In this document: positions 1 to 8,293 of the stretch, in pieces
Position numbering within the stretch: the stretch's first letter is position 1
Layout: each line of letters starts with the position of its first letter
Source of the DNA: Hyphomicrobiales bacterium
GTDB lineage: Bacteria; Pseudomonadota; Alphaproteobacteria; Rhizobiales; RI-29
DNA: 64,000 nt
Direction: 5' to 3'
Assembly: GCA_016125495.1 (NCBI GenBank)
Contig: WGLQ01000008.1
Span: 183,785 to 247,784, forward strand
Notes under the pieces: model-generated
What the model was told of the DNA's origin: nothing
The model's database searches: none
What the model saw: only the letters and a program-made list of their open reading frames with translations
Translations under genes and position numbers: made by a program

Positions 1-104
1 GAAACTCCATCGCACCACCATAAAATCATCGCGAAGCTACGGTGGGTTAATCGGGGGCTGATAGCGATGTTGGCGGTTGTCCGCCGAAAGCTCGGGTTCT
101 TGTC

Positions 105-827
105 ATGCGTAGCCCCCTTGCAGCGCTCCTCGGTCCGTCGCGTGCCCGATCGGCCGCGCTTGCACTGCTGATCGCGGCTCCATTGAGCAGTGTGTCCGAC
201 GTGGCCATCGCCGAAATAGGCGACGTCAGTTCGCTGCCGCCGAGTGCCCGCTTCCGCGATGCCGTGAGCTTCGAGAAGGACGGCTGGGTCCCGCTCCTTT
301 CGAACAACACCGTCTACCACTGCTCGGGATATGGCTGCCGGACGCGGCGCACCTTCACGTTCACCGCCAGTGACATCATCGAACTTGCGATCATCATGGC
401 CGCCGCGCTCGATGAACCGAGCGCCGAGGCGGAACGCCAAGCCATCGCAACGGCCGTCGCCTGGATGGAGGCCCGCGTCGGCAGGTCCCTCGGCACCGAC
501 CGCGACATCGCGAGCATCGGCCTCATGACGGCCGGTGACCCCGGCCAACACGATTGTGTCGACGAGGCGCGCAACACCGCCGCCTATCTTGCCGTGCTTG
601 GCTCGAACGGCCTCATCCGTCATCACGGACCGGGACAGATCGTCAACCGGGGTGGCCTGCTCTCGGGCGCCTTTCCGCATTACGGGGTGGTGATGCGGGA
701 GGAGGGCTCACGGCGCTACTGGGCTGTCGACTCGGGCGTCGGCGGCAACGGCGCCAAGCCGCGCATCGAGCCGGCACGCCAGTGGTTCGCGCGCGGCAAC
801 ACCAGCCTGCCGGCCCGTTTTCAATAG
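105..827 (+). CDS. Secreted protein resembling a transglutaminase-like cysteine peptidase
   Basis: 240 aa. Residues 1-36 form a signal peptide (basic start, hydrophobic core around 17-30, Ala-rich end), so the product is probably periplasmic. The mature part contains Cys151 in a DCVDEARN context at a helix start, His192 in PHYGVV and Asp209 in WAVDSG. This Cys-His-Asp order and spacing fits the papain/transglutaminase fold of bacterial transglutaminase-like cysteine peptidases. A second Cys pair (Cys73, Cys78) near the N-terminus could form a disulfide. The catalytic assignment is inferred from residue order only; many alphaproteobacteria carry similar proteins of unknown role. The ATG at 105 lacks a strong ribosome binding site, but codon use and the clean signal peptide support the gene. 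Confidence 0.7.
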   Translation: MRSPLAALLGPSRARSAALALLIAAPLSSVSDVAIAEIGDVSSLPPSARFRDAVSFEKDGWVPLLSNNTVYHCSGYGCRTRRTFTFTASDIIELAIIMAAALDEPSAEAERQAIATAVAWMEARVGRSLGTDRDIASIGLMTAGDPGQHDCVDEARNTAAYLAVLGSNGLIRHHGPGQIVNRGGLLSGAFPHYGVVMREEGSRRYWAVDSGVGGNGAKPRIEPARQWFARGNTSLPARFQ

Positions 828-1066
828 TCCCCTCGACACTCGACATATGCATTTTCCGCCTGAGTGGGGCGGTGAGGCATGCCATCGGCCGCCTTGCTGG
901 CGCGCCCGAGGAGGCTCATCTGCTTTCCCACCCGGCTCTGGTCTCGGAATGCTGGTTCCGACGTTGCCGGCGAAAGTGCTGCTGACCGAGCGCGACGGTC
1001 GTTCGCGCGATCGCCAGGTGCGGCCCAGGCGGCCGCTCCCAGTTGGCGCAGTCGGACACAACGCAT

Positions 1067-1522
1067 ATGTTCGAGGCCCATGGTCTTGAAGTTTCGATCG
1101 CGGCCGCCTTCGCGACCGCCGCGATCTACGCCCTTGCCCGCCGAGCACTTCACCGTTCGGATTTGCCCGCGCTCCTCGGATCGGATGCCACCGCCATGGC
1201 GCTGGCGTTCCTGACCGTGGCCGCCATATCGGCGAACATGTCGTGGCTGACTTGGTCGATCGGTGACCTCATCGGTGACGGTTTCACGAGCTTCGTATTG
1301 GCATTCGCCGTTCACCTGGGGGCATTTGCCGTTGCACTCGCCACGATCAGGGCGACGCGAAGTGGTGGGCCGGAGTTGACCCGCGCGCGGCACGGCGACG
1401 GCGCCGTAGCGGCGGCAGGTGGCCCGGGATCGGCCCCGTCCAGAGAGGGCCTCTCGGCCGGCACGCCAACCGATCGAACAACCGACGGTGGCGGCCAGCC
1501 GCCGCGCCGCAAGGCGGCGTGA
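1067..1522 (+). CDS. Small membrane protein of unknown function
   Basis: 151 aa from the ATG at 1067; the frame stays open upstream to a TTG at 1043. Residues about 6-22, 40-60 and 68-92 are hydrophobic and could form three membrane helices. The C-terminal 55 residues are a low-complexity, Gly/Pro/Arg-rich tail likely to be cytoplasmic or disordered. I do not recognise a family. It follows the secreted protein by about 240 bp on the same strand and is followed by a converging small gene. The hydrophobic pattern argues for a real gene; the start and the tail are uncertain. Confidence 0.45.
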   Translation: MFEAHGLEVSIAAAFATAAIYALARRALHRSDLPALLGSDATAMALAFLTVAAISANMSWLTWSIGDLIGDGFTSFVLAFAVHLGAFAVALATIRATRSGGPELTRARHGDGAVAAAGGPGSAPSREGLSAGTPTDRTTDGGGQPPRRKAA

Positions 1523-1644
1523 GGCAACACCGGCCTGCCACTCGGTGAGGCGATCGAACGTTCTTCGTGGGCCCGACTTACCGCGACGCCAATTGATCCG
1601 ACGTCGCGTATGGGCGTTCGGCACGCCCAACACGAGCCCTCACG

Positions 1645-1908
1645 CTACAGCCATTTGCAGACGCGTTGGCGACCGGCCGCCGAGCCACCTGTGCAGCGAA
1701 GTCGGCGACCGCACGGGTGGCGCCCTGTGACGGTTTGGCCCGTCGAGATCGCACCGCGGGGCCAGATCGTCAAACTGGCCTCGAGCGGATCGGCGGGGCA
1801 GCTGGCGCCATGCGCGCCGCCAGGTCCCATCGTCAATCCAAGCAATGTGCCGAAGAGAGCGGCGGCAATCAAATTCCGGTTCAAATTCCTGCGGATGTCG
1901 ACAACCAT
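1645..1908 (-). CDS. Small secreted cysteine-containing protein
   Basis: 87 aa. The N-terminus is a textbook signal peptide: basic RRNLNR, hydrophobic 12-28, then GGAHGA as the cleavage region. The mature part has four cysteines (37, 66, 72, 84), the last three in the C-terminal pattern HPCGRRLRCTGG...RVCKWL. That spacing recalls small exported proteins of alphaproteobacteria with paired disulfides, but no function is known to me. The start at 1908 is preceded by AAAGGTG at a good distance, which is why I prefer it to the upstream ATG at 1950. It converges on the gene ending at 1522. Confidence 0.55.
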   Translation of the reverse strand: MVVDIRRNLNRNLIAAALFGTLLGLTMGPGGAHGASCPADPLEASLTIWPRGAISTGQTVTGRHPCGRRLRCTGGSAAGRQRVCKWL

Positions 1909-2263
1909 CGATTGGCACCTTTGAAAACAAGGTTGGCACGACACCGACAACCGAGACCCAATAATACCCTATCGCCAATGCGATCCAGCCTTCGGATGAT
2001 CGGCATCGCGATTTTTCATCTTGGACCCTGTCACAATCAAGAGGGCAGGCTCGCCGCTCCCGTGTCCACGCGCTGGTCCGCCGCGGGCGTTCAGCCATTG
2101 CCCGATACTTGCGGTCGCTTGCAGTGCGTGGCAGAACGACACCCGCCCAGCCGGTCCGCATTTCAGCATGCCGACCCGGGGCCTGCCGAAACCCCTTACC
2201 CGCTTCGTAGGCGGGAGTGAGAGAGGAGGGCGCCGCGAAACCATAAGCGGCCGCCGATCACCC
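1909..2263. other. Gene-free stretch upstream of thrS
   Basis: About 355 bp between the divergent small secreted protein and thrS. The thrS frame is open from 2021, but the encoded 81 residues look non-coding (Pro/Arg-rich, no TGS character). It should hold the thrS promoter and leader. I see no T-box, no clear -35/-10 pair and no strong hairpin. Confidence 0.4.
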
Positions 2264-4267
2264 ATGCCAGATATCACCATCACCTTCCCCGACGGCAACT
2301 CCCGCAGCGTGCCGGCCGGTACGACCGGTGCCGCGCTCGCGGCCATGATCTCGAAATCGCTCGCCAAGAAGGCGGTCGCCATGACCGTCGACGGCGTCCT
2401 CGCCGATCTCGCCGATCCGATCGAAGCCAACGCAGCGATCAAGATCGTCACGCGCACCGACCCCGAGGCCCTCGAACTCATCCGCCACGACTGCGCGCAC
2501 GTGCTCGCCGAAGCGGTACAGGAACTCTGGCCCGGCACCCAAGTGACCATCGGCCCGGTGATCGAGAACGGCTTTTATTACGACTTCGCGCGCGATGAAC
2601 CATTCTCGCCGGCGGACTTCGTGGTGATCGAGGCGAAAATGCGCGAAATCATCAAGCGCAACGCGCCTTTCGCCAAGGAGGTCTGGTCACGCGCGAAAGC
2701 ACGCAAGGTGTTCGCCGAAAAGGGGGAGGCCTACAAGGTCGAGCTGGTCGATGCGATCCCCGAGGACCAGGACCTCAAGATCTACAGCCAGGGCAGCTGG
2801 TTCGACCTCTGCCGGGGCCCGCACATGACCTCGACCGGTCAGATCGGCGATGCCTTCAAGCTGCAGCGCGTCGCGGGCGCCTATTGGCGCGGCGATGCCG
2901 CGAACGCCATGCTCCAGCGCATCTACGGCACCGCGTTCGCTTCCAAGGAGGACCTCGCGGCCCATCTCCACATGCTGGAGGAGGCTGAAAAGCGGGACCA
3001 TCGCCGCCTCGGGCGCGAAATGGACCTCTACCACTTCCAGGACGAAGGCCCCGGCACCGTCTTCTGGCACGCCAAGGGCTGGACGCTCTTTCAGGCCCTC
3101 GTCGGCTACATGCGCCGGCGCCTCGCCGGCGACTACCAGGAAGTGAATGCCCCCCAGGTGCTCGACAAGTCGCTCTGGGAGACTTCGGGCCACTGGGGTT
3201 GGTATCAGGACAACATGTTCGCGGTGAAGTCGGCCTCCGCCTTCGAGAACCCGCGCGACGAGGAGCGCGACCAGCGCGTGTTCGCCCTCAAACCGATGAA
3301 CTGCCCCGGCCACGTGCAGCTCTTCAAGTTCGGCCTCAAGAGCTACCGCGACCTGCCGGTGCGGCTCGCCGAGTTCGGCGTCGTGCACCGCTACGAAGCC
3401 TCCGGCGCCCTGCACGGCCTCATGCGCGTTCGTGCCTTCACCCAGGACGATGCCCACGTCTTCTGCACCGAGGCCCAGCTCGAGGCCGAGGTGCTGAAGA
3501 TCAACGACCTCATGATGTCGGTCTATGAGGATTTCGGCTTCGGCGAGGTGGTGGTCAAGCTCGCGACGCGGCCGGAAAAGCGTGTCGGCACGGACGCCAT
3601 GTGGGACCACGCCGAGGCGATCCTGCGCAAGGTGCTCGCGCGCATGGCCGAGGCCTCCGGAGGGCGCATCAAGACAGGCATCAACGAGGGCGAAGGCACC
3701 TTCTACGGGCCGAAATTCGAGTATACGCTCCGCGATGCCATCGGCCGCGAGTGGCAGTGCGGAACGACGCAGGTCGATTTCAATCTCCCCGAACGCTTCG
3801 GCATCTTCTACGTCGATGCGAACGGGGAAAAGAAACAGCCGGTGATGATCCACCGCGCGATCTGCGGCTCCCTCGAGCGCTTCCTCGGCATCCTGATCGA
3901 GAGCACCGGCGGCAGCCTGCCGCTCTGGCTCGCGCCCGTGCAGGCGGTCGTTGCGACCATCGTATCGGACGCGGATGATTATGCGCGTGAGGTCGCAGGC
4001 GAATTGCGTGCCGCCGGCCTCAGGGTCGAGACGGACCTCAGGAACGAAAAGATCAACTACAAGGTGCGCGAGCACTCCCTCGCCAAAGTGCCGGTGCTGC
4101 TCGTTGCCGGCAAGCGCGAGGCTGAAGAGCGCACGCTCTCGATCCGTCGGCTCGGCTCGCGCGACCAGGAAAGCGCTTCGCTCGAAGATGTCGTCGCCAT
4201 GCTGACGGGCGAGGCAACGCCTCCCGACGTCGCGCGCACCCGGGCCGCACGCAAGGCCGCGGAGTGA
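2264..4267 (+). CDS. thrS: Threonine--tRNA ligase
   Basis: 667 aa, full length for bacterial ThrRS. It charges tRNA-Thr with threonine in the cytoplasm. The N-terminal TGS domain starts [11 protein letters not shown]; the second additional (editing) domain follows at about 70-230, with the [10 protein letters not shown] helix carrying two editing-site histidines. The class II catalytic core contains motif 2 ([17 protein letters not shown]) and the zinc site Cys in PMNCPGH with two downstream histidines. The C-terminal anticodon-binding domain begins around LWLAPVQ. The ATG at 2264 is chosen because homology to the TGS domain begins there, although the frame is open upstream. It stands alone, followed by a hairpin and the ABM-fold gene. 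Confidence 0.97.
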   Translation: MPDITITFPDGNSRSVPAGTTGAALAAMISKSLAKKAVAMTVDGVLADLADPIEANAAIKIVTRTDPEALELIRHDCAHVLAEAVQELWPGTQVTIGPVIENGFYYDFARDEPFSPADFVVIEAKMREIIKRNAPFAKEVWSRAKARKVFAEKGEAYKVELVDAIPEDQDLKIYSQGSWFDLCRGPHMTSTGQIGDAFKLQRVAGAYWRGDAANAMLQRIYGTAFASKEDLAAHLHMLEEAEKRDHRRLGREMDLYHFQDEGPGTVFWHAKGWTLFQALVGYMRRRLAGDYQEVNAPQVLDKSLWETSGHWGWYQDNMFAVKSASAFENPRDEERDQRVFALKPMNCPGHVQLFKFGLKSYRDLPVRLAEFGVVHRYEASGALHGLMRVRAFTQDDAHVFCTEAQLEAEVLKINDLMMSVYEDFGFGEVVVKLATRPEKRVGTDAMWDHAEAILRKVLARMAEASGGRIKTGINEGEGTFYGPKFEYTLRDAIGREWQCGTTQVDFNLPERFGIFYVDANGEKKQPVMIHRAICGSLERFLGILIESTGGSLPLWLAPVQAVVATIVSDADDYAREVAGELRAAGLRVETDLRNEKINYKVREHSLAKVPVLLVAGKREAEERTLSIRRLGSRDQESASLEDVVAMLTGEATPPDVARTRAARKAAE

Positions 4268-4280
4268 CACCCCGGCAGGG

Positions 4281-4314
4281 CGGTCGCGCCGGCTGAACCG
4301 ACCGGCAGCGACCG
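4281..4314 (+). terminator. Hairpin downstream of thrS
   Basis: CGGTCGC (4281-4287) pairs with GCGACCG (4308-4314), and an inner CCGG/CCGG pair extends the stem. No T-tract follows, only TCCTTCGG. It sits 14 bp after the thrS stop, so it may be a weak or Rho-assisted terminator. Confidence 0.35.
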
Positions 4315-4343
4315 TCCTTCGGCATGCACGGAGGGATCGCCGG

Positions 4344-4979
4344 ATGCTCGTCCTGCTGTTCGAGGTGGTGCCGCATCCCGGCCACGAGGAGCATTACCTC
4401 GAGCGGGCGGCGCAGCTTCGCCCCCGTCTCGCCGCGCACCCTGGCCTGCTCTTCCTCGAGCGCTATCGCTCGCTCCGCGAGTCGGCGCGCATCCTCTCCC
4501 ACCAACTCTGGGCAACCGAGCAGGACCTCGCGGCCTGGCGAGCCGACGGCCCCCACCGGAGAGCCCAGAGCGACGGCCGGAACGTGCACTTCGCGGACTA
4601 CCGCATCCGTGTCGCAACCGTTCTGGCGCGCCAGTCCGTTTCGCCGCTCCCCGGCACCGGTGAGGCAAGCGGTGGCTCGGCGGATGTCGGTGAAAACGGC
4701 GGGCCCGCGCCGGCGCGCCTCCTCCTCGTGCTCGCCAGCGAGCACGGCACTCCCGACGCGGACGCCGAGGGCGATCACTACCGCAGCATCTATGAAACGC
4801 GACGCCACGTCACGATCCGTTCAGTGGCAGGTTTCAGGGATGGAAACGAAGGGCTGGTGCGGCACATGCGGTCCGAGGGGGCCACTGCCGCCATGCTCTG
4901 CCGCGTCGAGCGCGACTATGGCCTCCACGAGCGCCGCGAGGCGCCCCAGACTTTCCCGCCGCCGGTTGGCGCCGGCTAG
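4344..4979 (+). CDS. Antibiotic biosynthesis monooxygenase-fold (ABM) protein
   Basis: 211 aa. Residues 1-95 match the ABM dimeric alpha/beta-barrel fold: a beta strand MLVLLFEVVP, the EEHYLERAAQLRPRLAAHPGL helix, LLFLERYRS, and the typical LSHQLWATEQDLAAWRADGPHRRAQ stretch. A second half (about 128-195) repeats strand-helix features weakly (PARLLLVLASEHG, FRDGNEG), so this may be a fused dimer-like protein with a diverged copy. Members range from heme-degrading oxygenases to unknown enzymes, and no specific substrate can be read here. A GGAGGG ribosome site precedes the ATG. Its end overlaps the converging TfoX-like gene by 4 bp. Confidence 0.75.
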   Translation: MLVLLFEVVPHPGHEEHYLERAAQLRPRLAAHPGLLFLERYRSLRESARILSHQLWATEQDLAAWRADGPHRRAQSDGRNVHFADYRIRVATVLARQSVSPLPGTGEASGGSADVGENGGPAPARLLLVLASEHGTPDADAEGDHYRSIYETRRHVTIRSVAGFRDGNEGLVRHMRSEGATAAMLCRVERDYGLHERREAPQTFPPPVGAG

Positions 4980-5398
4980 TCAGCCGATCCCGGCGTCTTG
5001 CGAGGCCCGCGCTTTGCCGCCCGCTTCGAGGACTGGCCCGCGGCCTCGGTCTTGGCCTTTTTGGCAGGCTTGCGGGCGGCGAGCGCGAGCGACAGAGACC
5101 GCCCGGCCCAAAGCCGCATCTCGTCGGCGTCCTCGAACAGCCGCTCGGGGCACCGCCAATAGCTCATTTGCGTCGTGCGCCCGCCGCCTTCGTAAGTGAA
5201 CGGCTCCGACCCTTCGGCCGCGAAGTTCGGCGCCAGTGTTTCGTCCGCCTTGAGGTAGAGCGTGTCGTAGGCGATCAGCGCGAACATCACATCGCCCGAG
5301 AAGATTCCCGCCCCCCCGAACATCGCACGCGCGCGGACCGGGCCGACGACAGCGAGCTGCTCGAGCACGAACTCGCGAAATCCAGGATCGACCGCCAT
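4976..5398 (-). CDS. TfoX N-terminal domain protein
   Basis: 140 aa. The first 105 residues match the TfoX/Sxy N-terminal domain: FVLEQLAVVGPVRARAMFGGAGIF, then FALIAYDTLYLKAD and a conserved YWRCPERLFED stretch. The C-terminal TfoX helix-hairpin domain is absent and is replaced by a Lys/Ala-rich tail, as is common in alphaproteobacteria. The role in these bacteria is unknown; in gammaproteobacteria TfoX/Sxy activates competence genes. It is the last gene of the minus-strand run starting at iscR, 39 bp after the GNAT gene. The start at 5398 has GGAGAAGG directly upstream; an in-frame ATG at 5410 has none. Confidence 0.85.
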   Translation of the reverse strand: MAVDPGFREFVLEQLAVVGPVRARAMFGGAGIFSGDVMFALIAYDTLYLKADETLAPNFAAEGSEPFTYEGGGRTTQMSYWRCPERLFEDADEMRLWAGRSLSLALAARKPAKKAKTEAAGQSSKRAAKRGPRKTPGSAD

Positions 5399-5437
5399 TT
5401 CCTTCTCCATGCCGACAGGCGCCGCAGCAGGTCGGCA

Positions 5438-5941
5438 CTACGCCCCTTTCGTGAGCCGGCGTTCGAGGAGCGGCAACATGCGCCCCGGAATCGAGCCCGA
5501 AGGCGTCATTCCGACCTGCACGCATCCCATGCGCCGGTAGAAGCCGACAGCGTTGGGATCCGCCTCGACGTCGATGACCTCGAGGCCCCGTGCTGCCACC
5601 TGCTCCTCCAGTCTGGTCCAGAGCGCGCGACCAATACCGCGACCACTGGCCGCAGGATCGACGAACATCGCAGTGACATTGGCGCGACCGTGCACAATCT
5701 CAAAGCCGGCGAAGCCCGCGATCATCGCGCCCTCGCCAACTCCTCCCACCTCCGCGACCCACGTGTCGCTGGAGGCCAGCACGCGGGCATCGACCGTCAG
5801 CTCGACTCTGCATGCCTCCATGAAGGCAGCATCGTAGCCGTGCGACGCCTTCGAGGCCATGGCGAGCCTCGTCAGGACCTCGCAATCGGCGACGCAGGCA
5901 CGTCGCAATCGCAGACCAGGATCGGTGCGGGCGACGACCAC
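5438..5941 (-). CDS. GNAT family N-acetyltransferase
   Basis: 167 aa, a complete GNAT fold. The acetyl-CoA binding motif A lies around residues 91-115 (TAMFVDPAASGRGIGRALW), followed by motif B with ADPNAVGFYRRMGC. The GTG start at 5941 has AGGAG 10 bp upstream, inside the 3' end of sufA, and the two genes are 6 bp apart, so co-transcription with suf is likely. The acceptor substrate cannot be read from the sequence. A role in Fe-S assembly is not implied beyond the shared operon. Confidence 0.88.
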   Translation of the reverse strand: MVVARTDPGLRLRRACVADCEVLTRLAMASKASHGYDAAFMEACRVELTVDARVLASSDTWVAEVGGVGEGAMIAGFAGFEIVHGRANVTAMFVDPAASGRGIGRALWTRLEEQVAARGLEVIDVEADPNAVGFYRRMGCVQVGMTPSGSIPGRMLPLLERRLTKGA

Positions 5942-5947
5942 CTGCGT

Positions 5948-6349
5948 TCAGCTCCTGGCAGGCGCCTCGTAGCCGCCGAGCGCCGCGCCATCCGCCGGCC
6001 TGATCTCGACCGAGATGCCGCAGCCGCAAGCGCTGGTCTGGTTCGGATTGTTGAACACGAAACCGGAGGAGAGCATGTCCTCCTTGAAATCCATCTCGGT
6101 GCCGAGGAGGAAGAGAATGGCCTTCGGATCGATCAGGAGGCGCACCCCCTGGTCTTCCACGATCTCGTCGCCGGGTGCCGGCGCGCCGGCATACTCCATG
6201 GTATATTCCATCCCGGCGCAACCGCCCTTGACGACGCCGATCCGAACGCCGAAGACCTCGTTCTCGGACTGCTCCATGATCTCGCGCATCCGCTCGGCGG
6301 CGGCCGCGGTCAGCGTCATGACTTTCGGGCGGGGGCGTTTCGTGCTCAT
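5948..6349 (-). CDS. sufA: A-type Fe-S carrier SufA
   Basis: 133 aa. It binds and delivers Fe-S clusters assembled on SufBCD. The HesB/IscA fold is clear, with the three conserved cysteines: one in KGGCAGMEY and two in the C-terminal ACGCG motif. The ATG at 6349 has GTGGAG upstream; the 11 extra codons of the longer frame lack a site. It lies 117 bp after sufT and just before the GNAT gene, near the end of the suf operon. Confidence 0.93.
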   Translation of the reverse strand: MSTKRPRPKVMTLTAAAAERMREIMEQSENEVFGVRIGVVKGGCAGMEYTMEYAGAPAPGDEIVEDQGVRLLIDPKAILFLLGTEMDFKEDMLSSGFVFNNPNQTSACGCGISVEIRPADGAALGGYEAPARS

Positions 6350-6466
6350 GCTGGCTCCACTTGGTATCGAACAGCGCGACAAGCAACACCGGCGCTCATG
6401 TTACACCGCTTCGCGGCCGCAAGCACGTAAAGCGATCCTGCGGCCTCCCGGGAGCCCGCGGCAACC

Positions 6467-6946
6467 TCAGAAGTAGTTGAGCGCAAGACGTGCCTCGTCC
6501 GACATCCGGCTCGGGTCCCATGGCGGATCGAACGTCAATTTGACATCGACGCCCTGCACTCCGGGGATCGGAGAGACCGCATTTTCCACCCAGACCGGCA
6601 TCTCGCCCGCCACCGGGCAACCCGGCGCCGTCAGCGTCATGTCGATGGCGACGCGTCGCTCGTCGCTGACGTCCACACGATAGATGAGGCCGAGTTCGTA
6701 GATGTCGACGGGGATCTCCGGATCGTAGACCGTCTTCAGCGCCGTGACGATGTCGGCCGTGAGTTGATCGAGTTCCTCCCTCGAAAGGGCGCTTCCCGGC
6801 ACCGGCGTTCCGCCTTCCCCGACAGTCGGGGGATGCGCGCGATCGCCTTGCGCGTCCGTCCCGCCACTCGCGACGGGCGTCTCGTGCCGCGGGCCTTCCT
6901 CGACCATCTCGTCGTTGTGCGTTGTCATAGCCTCGGTCTTCTCCAT
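6467..6946 (-). CDS. sufT: SUF system assembly factor SufT (MIP18/PaaD-like)
   Basis: 159 aa. The C-terminal 100 residues are a MIP18/DUF59 domain (ALKTVYDPEIPVDIYELGLIY, then LTAPGCPVAGEMP with the conserved Cys110). SufT proteins help Fe-S maturation of target enzymes. The N-terminal 50 residues are polar and probably disordered. The ATG at 6946 has a GGGAGAGG site; an alternative is the ATG at 6928. It sits between sufS and sufA, the usual place in alphaproteobacterial suf operons. Confidence 0.92.
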   Translation of the reverse strand: MEKTEAMTTHNDEMVEEGPRHETPVASGGTDAQGDRAHPPTVGEGGTPVPGSALSREELDQLTADIVTALKTVYDPEIPVDIYELGLIYRVDVSDERRVAIDMTLTAPGCPVAGEMPVWVENAVSPIPGVQGVDVKLTFDPPWDPSRMSDEARLALNYF

Positions 6947-6987
6947 GGCCCCTCTCCCGGCGCCAAGCCCATCCCCGCCATCGCGGC

Positions 6988-8247
6988 TCAGGCGAAAAAT
7001 CCATGTGCCTTCTTCAAGGCATCGGCAAGCATATCGACTTCGTCCCGCGTGTTGTACATCGCGAACGAGGCGCGGCAGGTCGCGCTGACGCCAAGCCGCT
7101 CCATCAATGGCTGCGCGCAGTGGTGACCGGCGCGGATCGCCACCCCGGAGCGGTCGATGATCGTGCTGACGTCGTGCGGATGCAGGCCGGCCATGCTGAA
7201 CGAAACGATGCTCCCCTTGCCGGGGGCCGTGCCGTGGATCGTGACGAAGTCGAGTTCCTCGAGCCGCGCGTGCGCGTGGGCGACGAGGTCCGCCTCGTGC
7301 GCTGCCACCGCCTCGCGGCCGCTGGCGAGGACGAAATCCACGGCTGCCCCGAGCCCGATGGCCTGCACGATCGGTGGCGTGCCGGCCTCGAAGCGGTGCG
7401 GCAGGCCGGCATAAGTGACCCGGTCGGTGCCGACGTGCTCGATCATTTCCCCGCCCCCGAGGAAGGGCGGCATCACCTCCATCAGCTCCGCCCGCCCCCA
7501 GAGCACGCCGATCCCCGTCGGGCCGTAGAGCTTGTGACCCGTCATGACGTAGAAGTCGCAGCCGAGATCCTGGACATCGACGTCGAGATGCACCGCACCC
7601 TGGCTGCCGTCGACGAGCACCGGGATGCCGCGCGCATGGGCGATGCGACAGATCTCCTTGATCGGGGTCACGGTGCCGAGCACGTTGGACATGTGCGTGA
7701 TCGCAACGAGCTTCGTCCTGTCGCAGAGCAGGCGCTCGAAATCCTCCATGAGGAACGAACCGTCGTCGGCGATCTGCGCCCACTTGAGGCGTGCGCCCTG
7801 ACGCTCCCTGAGAAAGTGCCAGGGGACGATATTGGAATGGTGCTCCATGATCGAGAGGACGACGACGTCATCCGCGCCGACGTTGGCGCGTCCATAGCTC
7901 TGGGCGACGAGATTGATCGCCTCCGTCGCGCTCTTGGTGAAGATCACCTCCTCGTTGCGCCGCGCGTTGGTGAAGCCCGCCACCTTCTCGCGTGCGTCCT
8001 CATATTGCTGGGTTGCCAGGTTGGAGAGGAAATGGAGACCCCGATGAACGTTGGCATAGGCGGCGACGTGCACCTGCTCCATGGCATCGAGCACGACCCG
8101 CGGCTTCTGCGCGGAGGCGCCATTGTCGAGGTAGACGAGCGGTTTGCCGTGCACCTGGCGGCTCAGGATCGGAAATTGCGCGCGCACCAGCTCGACGTCG
8201 TAGCCGGCTTGCACGCTCGCCATTCTCTTTGCCTCGGCGCCTGCCAT
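6988..8247 (-). CDS. sufS: Cysteine desulfurase SufS
   Basis: 419 aa, a group II PLP-dependent cysteine desulfurase that removes sulfur from cysteine and passes it to the Suf scaffold. The PLP lysine is in MTGHKLYGPTG, the active-site Cys in RAGHHCAQPLMERL, and the PLP-binding His in ITHMSNVLGT. Length and N-terminus (LVRAQFPILSRQVHGKPLVYLDN) are typical. AAGGAG precedes the ATG at 8247. No sufE or sufU is visible nearby. It is the second desulfurase of this operon, the first being the NifS-type gene at 12596-13768. Confidence 0.96.
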   Translation of the reverse strand: MAGAEAKRMASVQAGYDVELVRAQFPILSRQVHGKPLVYLDNGASAQKPRVVLDAMEQVHVAAYANVHRGLHFLSNLATQQYEDAREKVAGFTNARRNEEVIFTKSATEAINLVAQSYGRANVGADDVVVLSIMEHHSNIVPWHFLRERQGARLKWAQIADDGSFLMEDFERLLCDRTKLVAITHMSNVLGTVTPIKEICRIAHARGIPVLVDGSQGAVHLDVDVQDLGCDFYVMTGHKLYGPTGIGVLWGRAELMEVMPPFLGGGEMIEHVGTDRVTYAGLPHRFEAGTPPIVQAIGLGAAVDFVLASGREAVAAHEADLVAHAHARLEELDFVTIHGTAPGKGSIVSFSMAGLHPHDVSTIIDRSGVAIRAGHHCAQPLMERLGVSATCRASFAMYNTRDEVDMLADALKKAHGFFA

Positions 8248-8293
8248 GATCCGCTCCTTGCCCCTGCGATCCCGTATTCCTCGAGCCCGGCGT

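Noticed and set aside
2021..2263. Longer N-terminus for thrS
   Set aside because: The extra 81 residues do not resemble a TGS domain and no ribosome site supports the earlier start.
1909..2263. T-box or other riboswitch upstream of thrS
   Set aside because: No T-box core or specifier hairpin was found, and T-boxes are not expected in this class.
2687..4270. Long minus-strand frame of 527 codons over thrS
   Set aside because: It is antisense to a certain gene and its composition (Asp/Glu/His/Arg-rich) is that of a mirror frame in high-GC DNA.
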